Source: Ophiura sarsii
Lineage: Eukaryota; Echinodermata; Ophiuroidea; Amphilepidida; Ophiuridae
DNA length: 64,000 nt
Assembly (NCBI GenBank): GCA_035610835.1
Contig: CM069455.1
Span: 15,947,874 to 16,011,873 of the forward strand
Direction: 5' to 3'
The notes under the pieces are model-generated. The model was not told the DNA's origin, searched no databases, and worked only from the letters and a program-made list of their open reading frames with translations. This document shows, one piece after another, positions 47,062-59,700 of the stretch. The position numbers and the translations under genes are program-made. Within the stretch, counting starts at the first letter, position 1. The number at the start of each line of letters is the position of its first letter.

Positions 47062-47526
47062 CTATGAGTAAGCTATCACAAATTAGCCTTGTCATAATTA
47101 TTCCGACTTAGAAACTTTGTCCCATTTTGAGACAAATGAATTGAAAGCAAAGATTTTACATAAAAACCTGACGATACTGGGATTCAAATCCAGGACATAT
47201 CGGGGAATGTCATAACCACTAGACCAGCTAGCCTGTCGATGCTGAGGGTAAGGGTATGGTGTATAAGTCCCAAGTATGCAAATGAGGATAATGAGGTTTA
47301 TTCCGTTGTTGAGTACTGAGTAGATGTGTGGTAGAGCATGACATTGTATTCAGTGAGCTCATTTGCATACTTGGGACTTCTACACCATACCGCTACCATG
47401 CTGAGGTAGCCATTGTAAACCTACAAAAGAGATATAGGCTTACTCATAGTCTATGTGTATCACAGAATAAATCTCACACAATAAAAGTCTTTGCACTAGA
47501 CTAATTTGTGATAGCTTATTCATATA
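47062..47526. mobile_element. Inverted-repeat element with inner SINE head and inner palindrome
   Basis: Outer arms: gtaagctatcacaaattagc near 47070 against taatttgtgatagcttattc near 47500. Inside, 47170-47235 reads on the minus strand as a tRNA-like head (ctggtctagtggtta, ggatttgaatccc). 47245-47393 is a second foldback (tcccaagtatgcaaatgag against ctcatttgcatacttggga). Confidence 0.65.
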
Positions 47527-48629
47527 GGTAGAACCGTAAAATGGGCTTTTGGTGGCCATTCTAACCATTTTTCAGAAATTTGACACTGACAGTTCTGCAT
47601 GCAAGCGAATGGACTAAAACATCAACGCATAATGCTTATTGTGAGATAGGCTTTTAAGAAAGATTCCATGTGGAATTAAATTGCTAAAAACATTTTTTAA
47701 ATGTGAATTTGTAAATAAACCAATAAAAATTGAATTACTAACCCAAAGAGCTTCATTTGCAAAATAGGATTTTGTAATTAGAACCCATAACCTTAATTTA
47801 ATTAAATTTACCAAAATAGTGCAAGATCCAGTTTTGAAATTGTATTTTCCTTCCCTTCAGCATAGTAAAACTGCCCAACCGACATGCATTGGAAGTAACA
47901 GGGGCAACAAGTTTTTGATGGATGTTTTTTGGGCCTTGAACATGTTTAGGGCAAACTGCCCAAAGGTTATACATGGAAAGTATTACTTTATACATGCTGA
48001 AGGGCCGGATAAGATATCTAATACCGTCCATCACAAAGTTGGCAGAACAAGTTTTGAGATATCGTTTATCGCACCTTTCAATAAACAATGGAAAACAAAG
48101 GATTTCTTTGCCCTTTTATTGATTTTCTACTGCTATTGTAACAATCATGGACACATATATCGTTTGAAAGCTAATTGTAAGGAGAATATTCCTGTGCCAA
48201 CATTACAAAAAGTGAATAGGCTTTTGTGGTGGATGTTTACACTTATCTCCCAACATCTTGGGACAGATTTAATTCATCATTACTAATCAACCGACACAGA
48301 GAGACGGTAAAATGAGCCCCTCCCCAAAAAAGGAGGAAAAAAAGAATTACTAATCGGCAAATAACTAACTAGCCTCTGACACACACATGGCCAAATCTTG
48401 CCTCTATATTATCTAATGCTGTTTTTATGTTATAATCTTATTACTTAATTTTATTATAATTATATTTAATTTTAATTTTAATCTTACCTCAATATCTTGT
48501 AGGAGATATTAGTTTCACTTATGTTATTGCTTTAATTTCTTTGATTTAATTATTATTATTATTATTATTTTTATTGCTGTGCCAGTATTGATATTTGTTT
48601 ATGTTTTCTGTTTCTGCGCAGGAGGAGAG

Positions 48630-48675
48630 GGGCGGGGGATATGGGAGTTGGCACGGGGGATATGGGAGTTGGCAC
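48630..48675 (+). repeat. Short tandem duplication
   Basis: ggggatatgggagttggcac occurs twice in a row. Confidence 0.85.
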
Positions 48676-50419
48676 TCAGATATAAGTTGTAAGCATTTTT
48701 CTTGAATGAAACACAGATAAAGGTGGCGAGAAAAAACCTGTTCTGTACAGGCAAACGGACCTCTCAGTTTGAGGTGGTTTTTTTTCTTTCAACTTTCAAA
48801 ATTTGCAACAACAAAAAAATAACAAATTGTAAAAGTTTTTAAAAAACCACATGCGAGAAGGGTAGGGGAATTACGTACATCCTATACTCTGTGTGCCATG
48901 AAGTTGGGAGGTGACGTAATCTAGTTGCGCTTAATCTAGTGATCAGTGCTGCACTCTCTGCGCCACAGCCGATATTTATCTTTTGATCGCACAGATGCGA
49001 CTGCATATGCATTAGAGTTACGCGCGTGAGATCATCATGTGTTCACAAGACTGCGCGCTGACATTACCCCCACCCCCCATTAGGCAAAAAAAAAAAGTTG
49101 TTTGATTGTCCACGTCCGACCGACCGTGTACTTTTGACCTGACTGTAACCTTTTTTTTTAATTTAAAAAAGAAAGAAAAAAAACCACACACACACACAAA
49201 AATATATATATAACTTTTTTCAAAGTCATGTAATGTCTTTAATTGACCCCCACGTGACCCCTCATGTAACCCCATACCATGTATAGTACTATGTAAGTTA
49301 TTTTGGGTCAAGTATAGGTCATCCAAAAGATCTGACACGGTTCAGAATTTGGTGTACTGAGGCTAGGACTGGGCCAGAACAACCACTAGCAAAAAAAAAA
49401 GAAAATCCGACCTACTGACCTACATTTTGAGGACCCTCTATGGACAAACAAACAACTCCTTTTTTTGGCCTTAGCCCGATTGTATCTACTATGGCCTTAA
49501 GAATGTTACCGCCCAAAGCTCATTATTTATTGCACGCTCGTAGGGACAGGGCTAAACTCTCTGCCAGTGACTGTAATTTATGTCCTGAATATTTAAATTG
49601 ATTAGATAAATCTAATGTTATGTTTGCTGTGTCAGTTGTGTGATATGATTTTCTGTCACCAAAAATTTCAGTTAAACCTACTTGAATTTGTTTATGTATT
49701 TTCACATTTATTTGCTAAGTTTTTATTAAAACGGATCATAATTCGTCATGGGAAAGCAAGAACGTAGGAAGTGACATTTTTGACCAAATTGAGTTATGAA
49801 AATAAGTAAATCCACACATTATAAGCCATTTGTCTTGAAATTGGAATTAATTATTTTTTTAATCAAATAATTAAACTTTTTAAAACAATTAAGTGAACGA
49901 AATTGAACGCACAAAATGCTTCTACAAAATGTCACTTTCGACCTTTCTTGCATTACCACGACAAACTGTAAATCACCTGGTTTGAAACGCATCCAGTTTA
50001 GAACCTCAATTGAAAACTGTCCATTTTCCAATATCAAAACCAACTGGTTTTAACTGGTTCAACTGTTCAACTGGTTCCCAGTTGAACTCCATTTAAAACC
50101 ATGTCGAAAAGGTTCAACTGAAATCAAAACGTATAGATGCAGCTACTTTCCGTATCGCAAGATCATGATTTTCTATTCGCATTTTATTTACATCGATACT
50201 AAAAAATCCCTAAAAGGGAAATGCTGCATATTTTAGCCGCTATAGTTATTTTAGTTTTCTATGTTTTTATGGTTTGTTATTTTATGCCACTTTTTGGTTC
50301 TTTTTCCACTTTCACCTTTCACCATATAAGCCTCATATAATTTATTATACCGGGTATCTTTAGAAATATCATGCTATATCTATGCTATGTCATTTCAAGT
50401 TGGGGTGACTTCAACACAT

Positions 50420-50645
50420 ATTTTAACACTTTCCACGCGGCAGGCGGCTGCAGAAGACATTCCAAAATTTCACAAAATGTTTAAAAAATGTTTAGAACCA
50501 CCATGAGAGATGCGTTGACATAAGTACAATCATGCCTAGTTTTGGGTCAGTAATCCTTGAGATAGACTTTGAAAATTGTGAAAGGTTTCTGAAAAATCTG
50601 TTTTGTGTATGGTAAAAATAATAGCCGCATGGAAAGTGCTAAGTA
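50420..50645. mobile_element. cactttccacgcggc family element
   Basis: ttaacactttccacgcggca at the left and agccgcatggaaagtgctaa at the right are inverted. Confidence 0.75.
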
Positions 50646-50724
50646 TAATAGCATATTACAATATAAATGGGCGTATTACAGTCAAATGCTTTACTTTAAA
50701 TGCATCTTTTTTGAAAGTAAACTT

Positions 50725-50980
50725 TAAATATGTGACCCATCACATCAAAACATACCTCTTGGGGTCATTTTATCCAATGTCTTATTTTGATATCATCAAA
50801 ACATGCAAAAATCAAGCTTTAAATTGATTCCTCATAATTGAAATTTAGCCTTAGGAATCAGGAAATATGATGAATAGAAGCTTAGCATTTCCTACTAATT
50901 TCTTTATATTTTTCCATTTTCTTCATATCTAGACACTAGAAAAACCTACAAGAGGTTATGTTTTGATGTGAACATTGATT
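50725..50980. mobile_element. MITE related to the tgtgacc family
   Basis: tgtgacccatcacatcaaaa at the left and gaggttatgttttgatgtga at the right are inverted. Confidence 0.65.
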
Positions 50981-52740
50981 GCTATGTCTATAAAATGTTT
51001 GTTTTTGTTGTGTTTTTTCACAAAGTTTATTTGCCATTTTTGTTTTATTTTTTTCTTCATGAAAATGCAAATAAAATGCACTTACAGACAATTTGTGGCT
51101 TTTAACAGTCACCTATTCCAAAGCCAAGTTGTATAATGTTTTGTTTTTTTATGTTTATGCACACGATATGCAATTGTGTAGTTTGAGTGGAGTATGAATT
51201 CTATCGATTCAACAACATGTGAAAATTACACTGAACAAGAAAGAGAGAAGAATTCCAACATATTTTTTACAAAAAATAATGAAAGGAAAGTAGTAGCATG
51301 ATAGTAGAGCTAGAAATTAAGAAAAACAATATCTTTTTACACAAAAACCTATTTATATGACATGGGAATTAATTGCTTTGGTCATTTCAAATATTCTAAA
51401 ATAAACGATACCTTGAAAAATGAGTGTAATTGTGTGAACAAAATGTAGTCAGGGGTTTGCCTCCAACTTATCTATAGATCACATAACAACCATCCAACCA
51501 ACCAAACTAATATCAGTACAATCAGAGATAATGAAAAGCAGGGATATTCATCTCTATGGAAATGTTGTCGAAAACTGTTACTATATGTCGGTCTTGCTCA
51601 CACCTATATATACAGCTTACATGTTTGAAAAGCCTGGTAATAAATAGTGGTATCGATGCCCGTTGAGAGAACAACTTGTCGCGTATGTTGCGTTATAAGT
51701 CGAATCCATGCACTCGGGACAACGAATGCATCTTTTCAGATCAATGCTAGTTTCTGGGAATGAGAGTGTAAAGTAATTTATTAGAGTTGAGACGTTATTT
51801 CATGACAATGTTAGGGACTATGTTGATAGTTCCTGATGAACGATCGATTGTAATCTGAAACACATATAGCTTCAATTGAAAAGTATCAGCTTATAATATT
51901 AACTCCAAATACTATAGCTCCTACGTACAAATATTAAATTATTAAGTTGTAAAGAAATTTCTACATTTACATTTTCACACTTGGGGTTTGAATATGCAGG
52001 ACAGTGTGACAGGGCTGCAGTTAAGCATCCCCAATCCTCATCTTACCATCGACCAGCAAGTTGTCGTTACAAGCTAATCAATCAATAATCTGCCTGTTGC
52101 TAGTCTGAGGCCAACGTGTAGACGAACAAAGGAGTTGAGAGCATTACCTTGTCAGTTACTTATTTTGAGGACTGTATTCAAGGACACTCACCAATAAGCC
52201 CGGACAAACACAAGATGGTACAGGCTCGCACTTGAGGGCCATCATAGCCAGTCTGGTCATTCAGATGGGCAAGACCCAATTTTAAAAGAAAATTGTCCCG
52301 CTCAGAAAAGGTCCAAAATGGGCTTATGTAACAGGGTTTGTATTCGTTTCAAACTGATTTTTTTCTAATAAATTTGTGTCAAGAGGGGGGGCACTTTTCC
52401 CCTGGCTACACCACTGTCACACTCTTTGGTGTTGTGTGATTGGTGTCATGTGATCGGTGTCATGTGATCAGTATCATATAATCCATCTCTCTTAACACAC
52501 TTGTGTGGGGTTAGATGTATTACGTTAATATAGTGTAGTAATTGATTGCCTGCAAAAACTAGTCATGTATTGAATACTATATAATAGTCAACATATTTGT
52601 ATTGTAAATAAAAGCAACCACAATATTGTAATAAATGAAAACACAAAATATAGATTGGTGTCAAATGTTGTCTTTTATTGTACACTGTAAAATTGATTAA
52701 ATTAAATTAAATTAGTTTTCTCTGCAATCTCTCAGTGCCG
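50981..52740. other. Intergenic stretch without recognised gene
   Basis: No exon, RNA gene or defined transposon was recognised. aataaaagc and aataaatg at 52605-52637 are possible polyadenylation signals on the plus strand. Confidence 0.45.
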
Positions 52741-53420
52741 CTTTAACACTTTCCACGCGGCTATTATAGTTACGCCATAATCTCAAGAATATTAAACCAA
52801 TACTATGCATATTTGTCATGTTTATTCCAAATATGGTGATGAAATTCAATAATTTTAGAATTATGTGAAATTTTGGAAATGTCATCTGCAGATGCCTGCC
52901 ATGTGGAAAGCAAAAGCGAAAGTGTACACTTTCCACGCAGCTATTATAGTTACGCGATATACAAAACAGATTTTCAGAAACCTTCCTAACTTTCAAAGTC
53001 TTATCTCAAGAATACTAAACCAATACTATGCATATTTGTAATTATTGAATGCATTTGTTATGGTGATTCCAAATATGGTGATGCATGAAATTCAATAATT
53101 GTTGACATTTTTGAATCATTTTGAATCATTTTGTGAAATCTGGAAATGTCATCTGCAGATGCCTGCCATGTGGAAAGCAAAAGCGAAAGTGTACACTTTC
53201 CACGCGGCTATTATAGTTACGCGATATACAAAACAGATTTTTCAGAAACCTTCCTAACTTTCAAAGTCTTATCTCAAGAATACTAAACCAATACTATGTA
53301 TATTTGTAATTATTTTAATGCACTTGTCATGGTGATTCCAAATATGGTGATGACATTTTGACATTTTTGAATCATATTGGAAATGTCATATGCAGATGCC
53401 TGCCACATGGAAAGTATTAA
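52741..53420. mobile_element. Three cactttccacgcggc family elements in a row
   Basis: Units begin near 52743, 52927 and 53193, each with cactttccacgc and ending in gcctgccatgtggaaag or a variant. The join aaagcgaaagtgtacacttt is repeated, so the second and third units probably arose by tandem duplication. Confidence 0.8.
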
Positions 53421-53492
53421 GCGTAAGTGTACACCCCCTGCAAGAATTTGTATGTCTGTTTACACTTGAGAGTAGGGGTAGAAGGTAAAAAA

Positions 53493-53750
53493 TATATTGA
53501 GGGTTTAGTGCAACAAAGGGCTATCTGTAATTTTGGCCAAAATGAGATTTTGGATCAAAATGATCCACACAAGATCAGGAACCTAATTATGAGAAAATAG
53601 TAAATTCACCTATCAAAAAGGTTTGAATAGCATTTCTTTTAACTTGTCAAAACCAATAGGTGACAATGACGGGTACAAATCTTTAATTCACTTTTTCTCA
53701 AAATGACCGAAATGCAGATAGCCCTTTGTTGCACTAAACCCTCGATATAG
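53493..53750. mobile_element. Foldback element atattgagggtttagtgcaa, intact copy
   Basis: The same ends as the copy at 40655-41120, without the TTAA insertion, and in opposite internal orientation. Confidence 0.85.
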
Positions 53751-54069
53751 GAGTCGCTAGTTATGGACCCCAAAGCTTGCAGAATAAGTAGGAGTCTGAA
53801 GTCTAAATTGAACATGAGCAGGGTGTTCTGCAGGGACTCTTAATTAAACTAGCAGAAAATATCAAAAAAGCGATTCCAAAATGGATTTATCTATTATTAC
53901 TACTATTTGAATAGTGTTCAGAAGACAGATTGTCATACAAAATATACATACAAAATATACATATTAATATAAAATGCTTGAACTAGTTTTGCAATTAGTC
54001 TCACAATTGGACGGATTAAGAGTCAAGGTAATAATTATGTTGCATAGTGCGGAGCAATCACAAATGAGT

Positions 54070-54215
54070 TGGTGTATAAATTGTAAAAGTGGAAATTTTT
54101 GCGCTACATTTATTTTCGCGCTTTTGCAATAAAATCAGCAAGTGCGAAAATAAAAATGCACACATATTTATTTTGTATGTAGGTCTATCTAGCAAAAATT
54201 TCCACTTTTTTGAAA
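54070..54215. mobile_element. tactgtaaa MITE family member
   Basis: ttgtaaaagtggaaattttt and gcaaaaatttccactttttt are inverted, with gcgctacatttattttcgcg between. Confidence 0.65.
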
Positions 54216-54357
54216 ATCAACATCAAAAGTATCTACATGTATCAAATTTATCACATTTATTCACTAAATATCACACACACAATATAGCATCTTCCTATTT
54301 GGAAAAGAAGTGCAGACTATAATTTGTTCATTTATCTGTGCAGCGAGGGAAGAGTGT

Positions 54358-54612
54358 ATTTGTGACCCGTCACATCAAAATGGACATGTTGGTGGTCCGA
54401 GTCAATTCCGAGTTATGATGTGAAAGAGAATATTTTAAGCTTTGAAATGATACCATGTTAAAGAAAATCAGACTTTGTAATCACAAGATATGAATTGAAG
54501 AAGCATATTTGTTTCTATTATTTTCTATATATTTCACCAAATATATATTAGCCTCTATCTCAAAACTGTGTTTACCGACAACATGTCCTTTTTGATGTGA
54601 CTGGTCACAATT
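54358..54612. mobile_element. MITE with tgtgacccgtcacatcaaaa ends
   Basis: The right end ttttgatgtgactggtcaca is inverted to the left. A related copy is at 50725-50980 and a partial one (gtgaccagtcacatcaaag) is near 36960. Confidence 0.75.
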
Positions 54613-54774
54613 CAGTGATGCTTTTATCTGCAAATACAGGGAAATTCTTTGATTTCGCTCGGGTGTAAAACCACCACATTAGGTGTATGATAATCAGCTG
54701 CAATCACTGAAATACACTCTGATGCCACTACACAAAGACACACGGACGGAGCATTATAGGAACGGATTTAAAAA

Positions 54775-54990
54775 TCCGTTCCAAATTGGCGAAAAATATT
54801 TGGCTTCAATCTCTCCGTGCGTAAAGGTAGTCCAAGCATAGCGCGGGATTATGGCCACACGCACACGGTTTTTGGCCGCACGCACCATGCATATGATGCA
54901 CAGTGCAATTGTTTTTCTTCATGTTCGCCCACGTCCTACTGTATTCATTCGCTGCTGTAATGAGGCTTTGCCAATTTGGAACTGATCAAT
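54775..54990. mobile_element. MITE of the gccaatttggaactgatc family
   Basis: Left ccgttccaaattggcgaaaa and right ctttgccaatttggaactga are inverted. The inner attcgctgctgtaatgagg matches the copy at 4448. Confidence 0.7.
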
Positions 54991-55196
54991 TCTTTTCTGA
55001 GTTGCAGTGAACCAATTATTTGGCCCATCAGAGCTCTCTGTAGAGAGTTATCAGTTTGATTTGTAATCACTCAGTTCATTAACTTTGTTAATGTCTGTCG
55101 ACCTATTGTTCACATTTGCTCTTTATATACAAAAAAACAAACAAAAAACTATAGTGTCCAATAAATATCAAAAGTGTATTAATCTTACCCTAGAGG

Positions 55197-55560
55197 AAGT
55201 TCAGTCAGTTAAATTGGCAAAAAGCGAATTAATTTAGATGGGCATGGGCACTCAAAACGCTTGCTTGGCACAACATGGTGCATTGTGAATTGTTATGTGT
55301 TACTCTTGCATATATACACTGAGCCAAAAAAGAAACTTATAAAAAAAAAGAAACTTATACAATTTTAACAGATCACCAAATAAAATTCTGTGCATGAAAA
55401 TGTACCAAATTTGGATACAATATTACTGCCATTTATTTGGTGATCTGTTAAAATTTTATAATTTTTTTTTTATTTTTATAAGTTTCTTTTTTGGCTCAGT
55501 GTATACCAAAATAGTGCATACTTATGAGAGATACCAATTTGGAACTGATTAAACTACGCT
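55197..55560. mobile_element. MITE of the gccaatttggaactgatc family, interrupted
   Basis: The left end agttcagtcagttaaattgg and right end ccaatttggaactgattaaa are inverted. A 176-bp second MITE interrupts it at 55326-55501. Confidence 0.75.
55326..55501. mobile_element. 176-bp palindromic MITE inserted at TA
   Basis: cactgagccaaaaaagaaac and gtttcttttttggctcagtg are inverted ends, flanked by TA at 55324-55325 and 55502-55503. The related copy at 16658 has gcgtatgccaaaat where this one has gcata[insert]taccaaaat, which is the empty site. Confidence 0.88.
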
Positions 55561-55834
55561 TTTGCATGTTTAGCATCCAGTTTTTCATTTGGCGCAATAT
55601 ATTGGCTGAAAATCCAAAATAACCCCACATTCTCTAACTGAATGGGATCTGGTTTTAGACACTCTATTTTTAAACCTAGCACTAGTCTAGAGGCCATGCC
55701 CCAGAAGAATGACACAGAGTGCTTGTGCATCTGATCAGATATAAATGGGCAACCTTTATGGAGCTTAAGATTTTGAGGCTTAAAAGTTTGAGGATAACAG
55801 TCTCAATTACATACGGTGACGAAGAAATCCACCT

Positions 55835-56087
55835 GTTCTATAGGCAAATGGACCACTCAGGTATAGATAGGGTTGGTTGGTATGCAGTACTGTTGGTATG
55901 GCTTGTTTGCTTGGGTTTTTTCTCAAAATTTTGGTTAATTTCTATAATTTTTCTGTTACATTTTTTTAATTTAAATGTCAGATATTTAAAACATTTTCTA
56001 AAAAAAATTCTAAAAAATTCTAATTTTTTTTTTTTTTTTTAAATTCGGAAAAAAATTGGGTCGGTCTGGTCCATAGAACATGGTGTT
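55835..56087. mobile_element. gtcggtcgg family element
   Basis: ctgttctataggcaaatgga at the left and ggtccatagaacatggtg at the right; long T-rich centre. Confidence 0.6.
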
Positions 56088-56585
56088 TTGTATGCCTTAA
56101 TGAAATTATTACTCTGAATATAAATATCCTATGTTTAGATTGTCTATAGAGTATTAATTAACATCATATTATTTAAAATGCAATTTTTTTTTGCAGTACA
56201 ATTGGATGGAGAGGTATCAAGGTATTTCATTATAATTCACACACATTCTAAATATTTATAACCTTATTAACTGTTACATATATAGTGTACACTTATTTTG
56301 CAGATATTAAATATATCCATGACATCTTCAAATGAGCATCATTAACTACCTCTACTTCACCAACTGTGATTGTTCAGAATATAGATTGGTATAAAAATAT
56401 ACAAAGAAAATATACAATACATATTACTATAAAAGTAAACTATTTCTAAAATATTTCTTGAAACTAACTAATTTTGCCATGTTCGCGCAGTAGGACGGAT
56501 TCAGAATTTCAAAGCTCCCAATTAAATGTCCACAGACTCCTTGAATGTAATTTCCTGCAAGCGTACACACCGGGGAGCATCGCCA

Positions 56586-56760
56586 CTATGCCATAGATTC
56601 CTTTTCCTCATCCTCAAGTATTGGGGATGGCGTCCTCGATGTTCTCGACGATGAGGCCTCTTCGACGATGGAATTCCTGGACGTCGGTCTGGACGATGGT
56701 CTGGAATGATGGGACAGACGAGACATTGAAGATGGCGGACGATGACGTGTTGATGTAATA
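56586..56760 (-). CDS. Membrane protein exon 5, last coding exon with stop
   Basis: Acceptor tttcttattag. It encodes a Ser/Arg-rich tail (RHRPPSSMSRLSHHSRPSS, then TPSPILEDEEKESMA) and a TAG stop at 56586-56588. No polyadenylation signal could be chosen downstream with confidence. Confidence 0.86.
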
Positions 56761-59700
56761 CTAATAAGAAAGAAAAAAAAGACAAAGTAAACCATTTTGA
56801 AAATAATGGTGTGAATGGTTGAAAGATACATCAGATTTGTGGATCGTTGTGGTCTCACAAATTCTCTTGTACAAAATCTTAAACTATACTTGTAAGCAAT
56901 AAAAGCAGAATTTCAAAAATACCTATCATCGCTCCCCACCATATTGTTTTATCATGACCAGTCCCATATCACTCTGCTTCCATAAAAGCATATCTTGATC
57001 AACTACTGTATACGTGAAAAATGCGTGAATATATTAATTTTGCATATAATCATGATAATAAGCAAAATTGTTCAAAATATGCAAAGTGCGAACATTTACA
57101 CACGCGAAAATGTACACTTTTACAGTATATTATTATGACCACTAGGGATTACCATCATCCAAAATATCCCACACAGCCCTAAATAAACCTGGTACTCTGG
57201 GCCCGACCATCCCTTTTTCTCTCTTTTTTTAATTTTCAAAACAAAAACAAATTACAAACAAAAATGCTTTTTGCAAATTGTGAACATTTTGAAAATTGTT
57301 TACAAATCACCAAAATGTTCATGACATTTTTTGAGAAAAACCAATAAAAAACCCAGCCAGTCCGACCCTTCATGAGAGGTCTGTTTGCCTGTAGAATAGG
57401 GTTTTTTCTAAACAATCTTTACATGGTTTGGAGACAAATATGGGTTGGTCAGGCCCCCAGAGCAGGGTGTTTTTTGTCGCCTAAACAATCTTTATACATG
57501 GTTTTGCTTATAACATGACCCGTCCCTAATCAAGTTTCCCAGACAGCCTACCTTGGTAAACTATTTTGTCTGCTAGGTATACCCATCATCATGTCGTCAA
57601 TATCGTCCATTTCTCTGTCAAGTAGCAACGAGGAAATGTCACTCTGAAACCAGAAACAAAAATCATGAGACAAATGAGGTGACGCAATGGCTTCAAATGC
57701 TTTATTCGTATAGATTCATAAATATCGGCCAATCTGTTCCAAAATTGGACCTATTCCATTCTAGTTTAATCTAAGATAGACAGGAAGTATTGAGGGGGGG
57801 GGGGGGGGCTATAATGTAGAGGCCACAGATAATATGAGGTCACGGAGATGGGTCTAATATCCTTAAATTTGCTGTTTTTATCCAAAATATTAGCAACATC
57901 TGTCAAAAATGTAGGAAAAGTATGGGTTTCTGGTTAACATGCATCCACCCCCACCCCCGAATATTAGTAACTATTTGGGTCATTTTTAATTTTGCTGGTG
58001 TCACACCAAAAAAGTATCTGAGTGACTCCCCCCCCCCCTCCACCCTCAAACTGCATTCATCAGGCGTATTACACTAAATTGCATTTTCACACAAGGCAAT
58101 ACGATAATGAATAACTTACAATACGTGATTCAGCTCGCATCCAAGCAGGCTCTTCCTCCTTGTTCTCTCCCTCCTCCTCTTCTTGCTCCCCATCCTCCAT
58201 TATAACCAGCATGTTCTGTTGTGGTCTGACAGCTTTACGCTGACGGTAGGCGGTGGGACCCATCTCAAGGCTGACCTCATCTACGTCCTCATAGAAACCA
58301 TCATCACCTAAGATCAAATGAAATAACATGATTAAAATTTGGGTAAGGCCGGTGGGGGGGGGGGGGGGGGGGGGGGGTTCTTAAACACTGTCCGGACAGG
58401 GGTCAGACCCCCACCCTTTTTATTTTTGCCCCACCCTTTTTACATAGCCACCCTTTTTATTTGGGAATGTTCAACCCCCACCCTTTATACCGAAAAGGGG
58501 ACATTTTAATCATTTTGTGCATTCAAATTTGAAAAGGCACTCATTGGAAGAAAGGACAAGTGACAGAAACATCCCGGGACCCGTTTTGTTTTTCGGGATG
58601 GGTCCCGGGATGCACGATTATTTAATGCAAATCTATAGAGGAGATTCATTTGAAATGGATTTATTTAATCAAATCAGTGCATTTTTGGTACTCTTATGAT
58701 CCCTAAATTGTGATAATACGCTGCGTACGACACTTTCGTAGCTCCCGTCGAGTTTCCATTTTGAAAAAATGTCACGATTTCAACAATAGATGGCGCTATA
58801 TAACAACAAACCAATTTAAAGGTGGCGACTGTTTAATTTCAAATCGAAGTATCTCTTCGGATACATTTATGATATAACTAGCGCTAGCGAGTCAACAAGG
58901 TCGGTATTTTGATTATTTTGATGATCGCTGAGAAACCGCCACCCTTTTTATTTTATCTCCACGCTTTATACAACTACACCCTTTATATCAAAAATATTCT
59001 GACCCCCACCCTTTTGTTGATTTTTTGATTTCTGAAGTCCCACCCTGTATAAAGCGTGCCGTCCGGACTATGTTAAAATTGTTGAAATTATTTCAAATTT
59101 AGGGGAAATTTTGTAAACAAATGTTCTTAAACTGTTTCAAAAAAAAAGAATTAACGACTTAATAAGCATTGGCACTTTAACCCCTGCCCATTTGTGTTTC
59201 TTGTATTATGCATGTTTTATGAGTTGCAGTGAGCCAACTGATTGGCCCATCAGAGCTCTTTATTGTAGACAGTTACCATTTGATTCAAATGTCACCTATA
59301 AGCGGCCCATGTTACATCCATGAATGACCCAACAGTGATCCAGATGACACCCACGAGTGACCCTACACCCATGTGTGACCTTGTCTGATCCATCTGACTG
59401 ACATCCATGAGTGACCCATGCAATACCTACGAGCAAAGTCTTAGCCAGCCACCCATTTTGGTTGACAAACTATATGAGTAAGAATGTTCTGCATGTAGAA
59501 TAAATGCCACATATCTAAAAAGTAGCCCAAATTCCTGCCCAAACTATTCAGTTACACTAACGTCCGCAATAGAAGTAGTAGAACTGGAGTGTTTACGGTG
59601 TGATCTCGTAATTCAAATTTGGACGGGCAAATTTCAAATCCTGGCTAAGACCCTACCTAGGAGTGATACATGTATATGTGACACCCATGATTGAAGCACT

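Larger units (their letters stand above)
44613..50419. other. Intergenic stretch between convergent genes
   Basis: I see no convincing exon. Recognised: the inverted-repeat element at 47062-47526, a small duplication at 48630, gtcggtcgg-type pieces near 48738-48860 and 49090-49470, and shared repeat words with 19020-19320 at 47850-48010. aataaa words near 46740 and 47466 could serve RIC1. Confidence 0.5.

Noticed and set aside
47819..48286. Plus-strand open frame of 155 residues
   Set aside because: Composition is not gene-like and the first part shares words with the intron repeat at 19020-19320; no homologue recognised.
58517..58699. Short open frame of 60 residues
   Set aside because: It lies inside the ccacccttttta element, with no homology or splice context.
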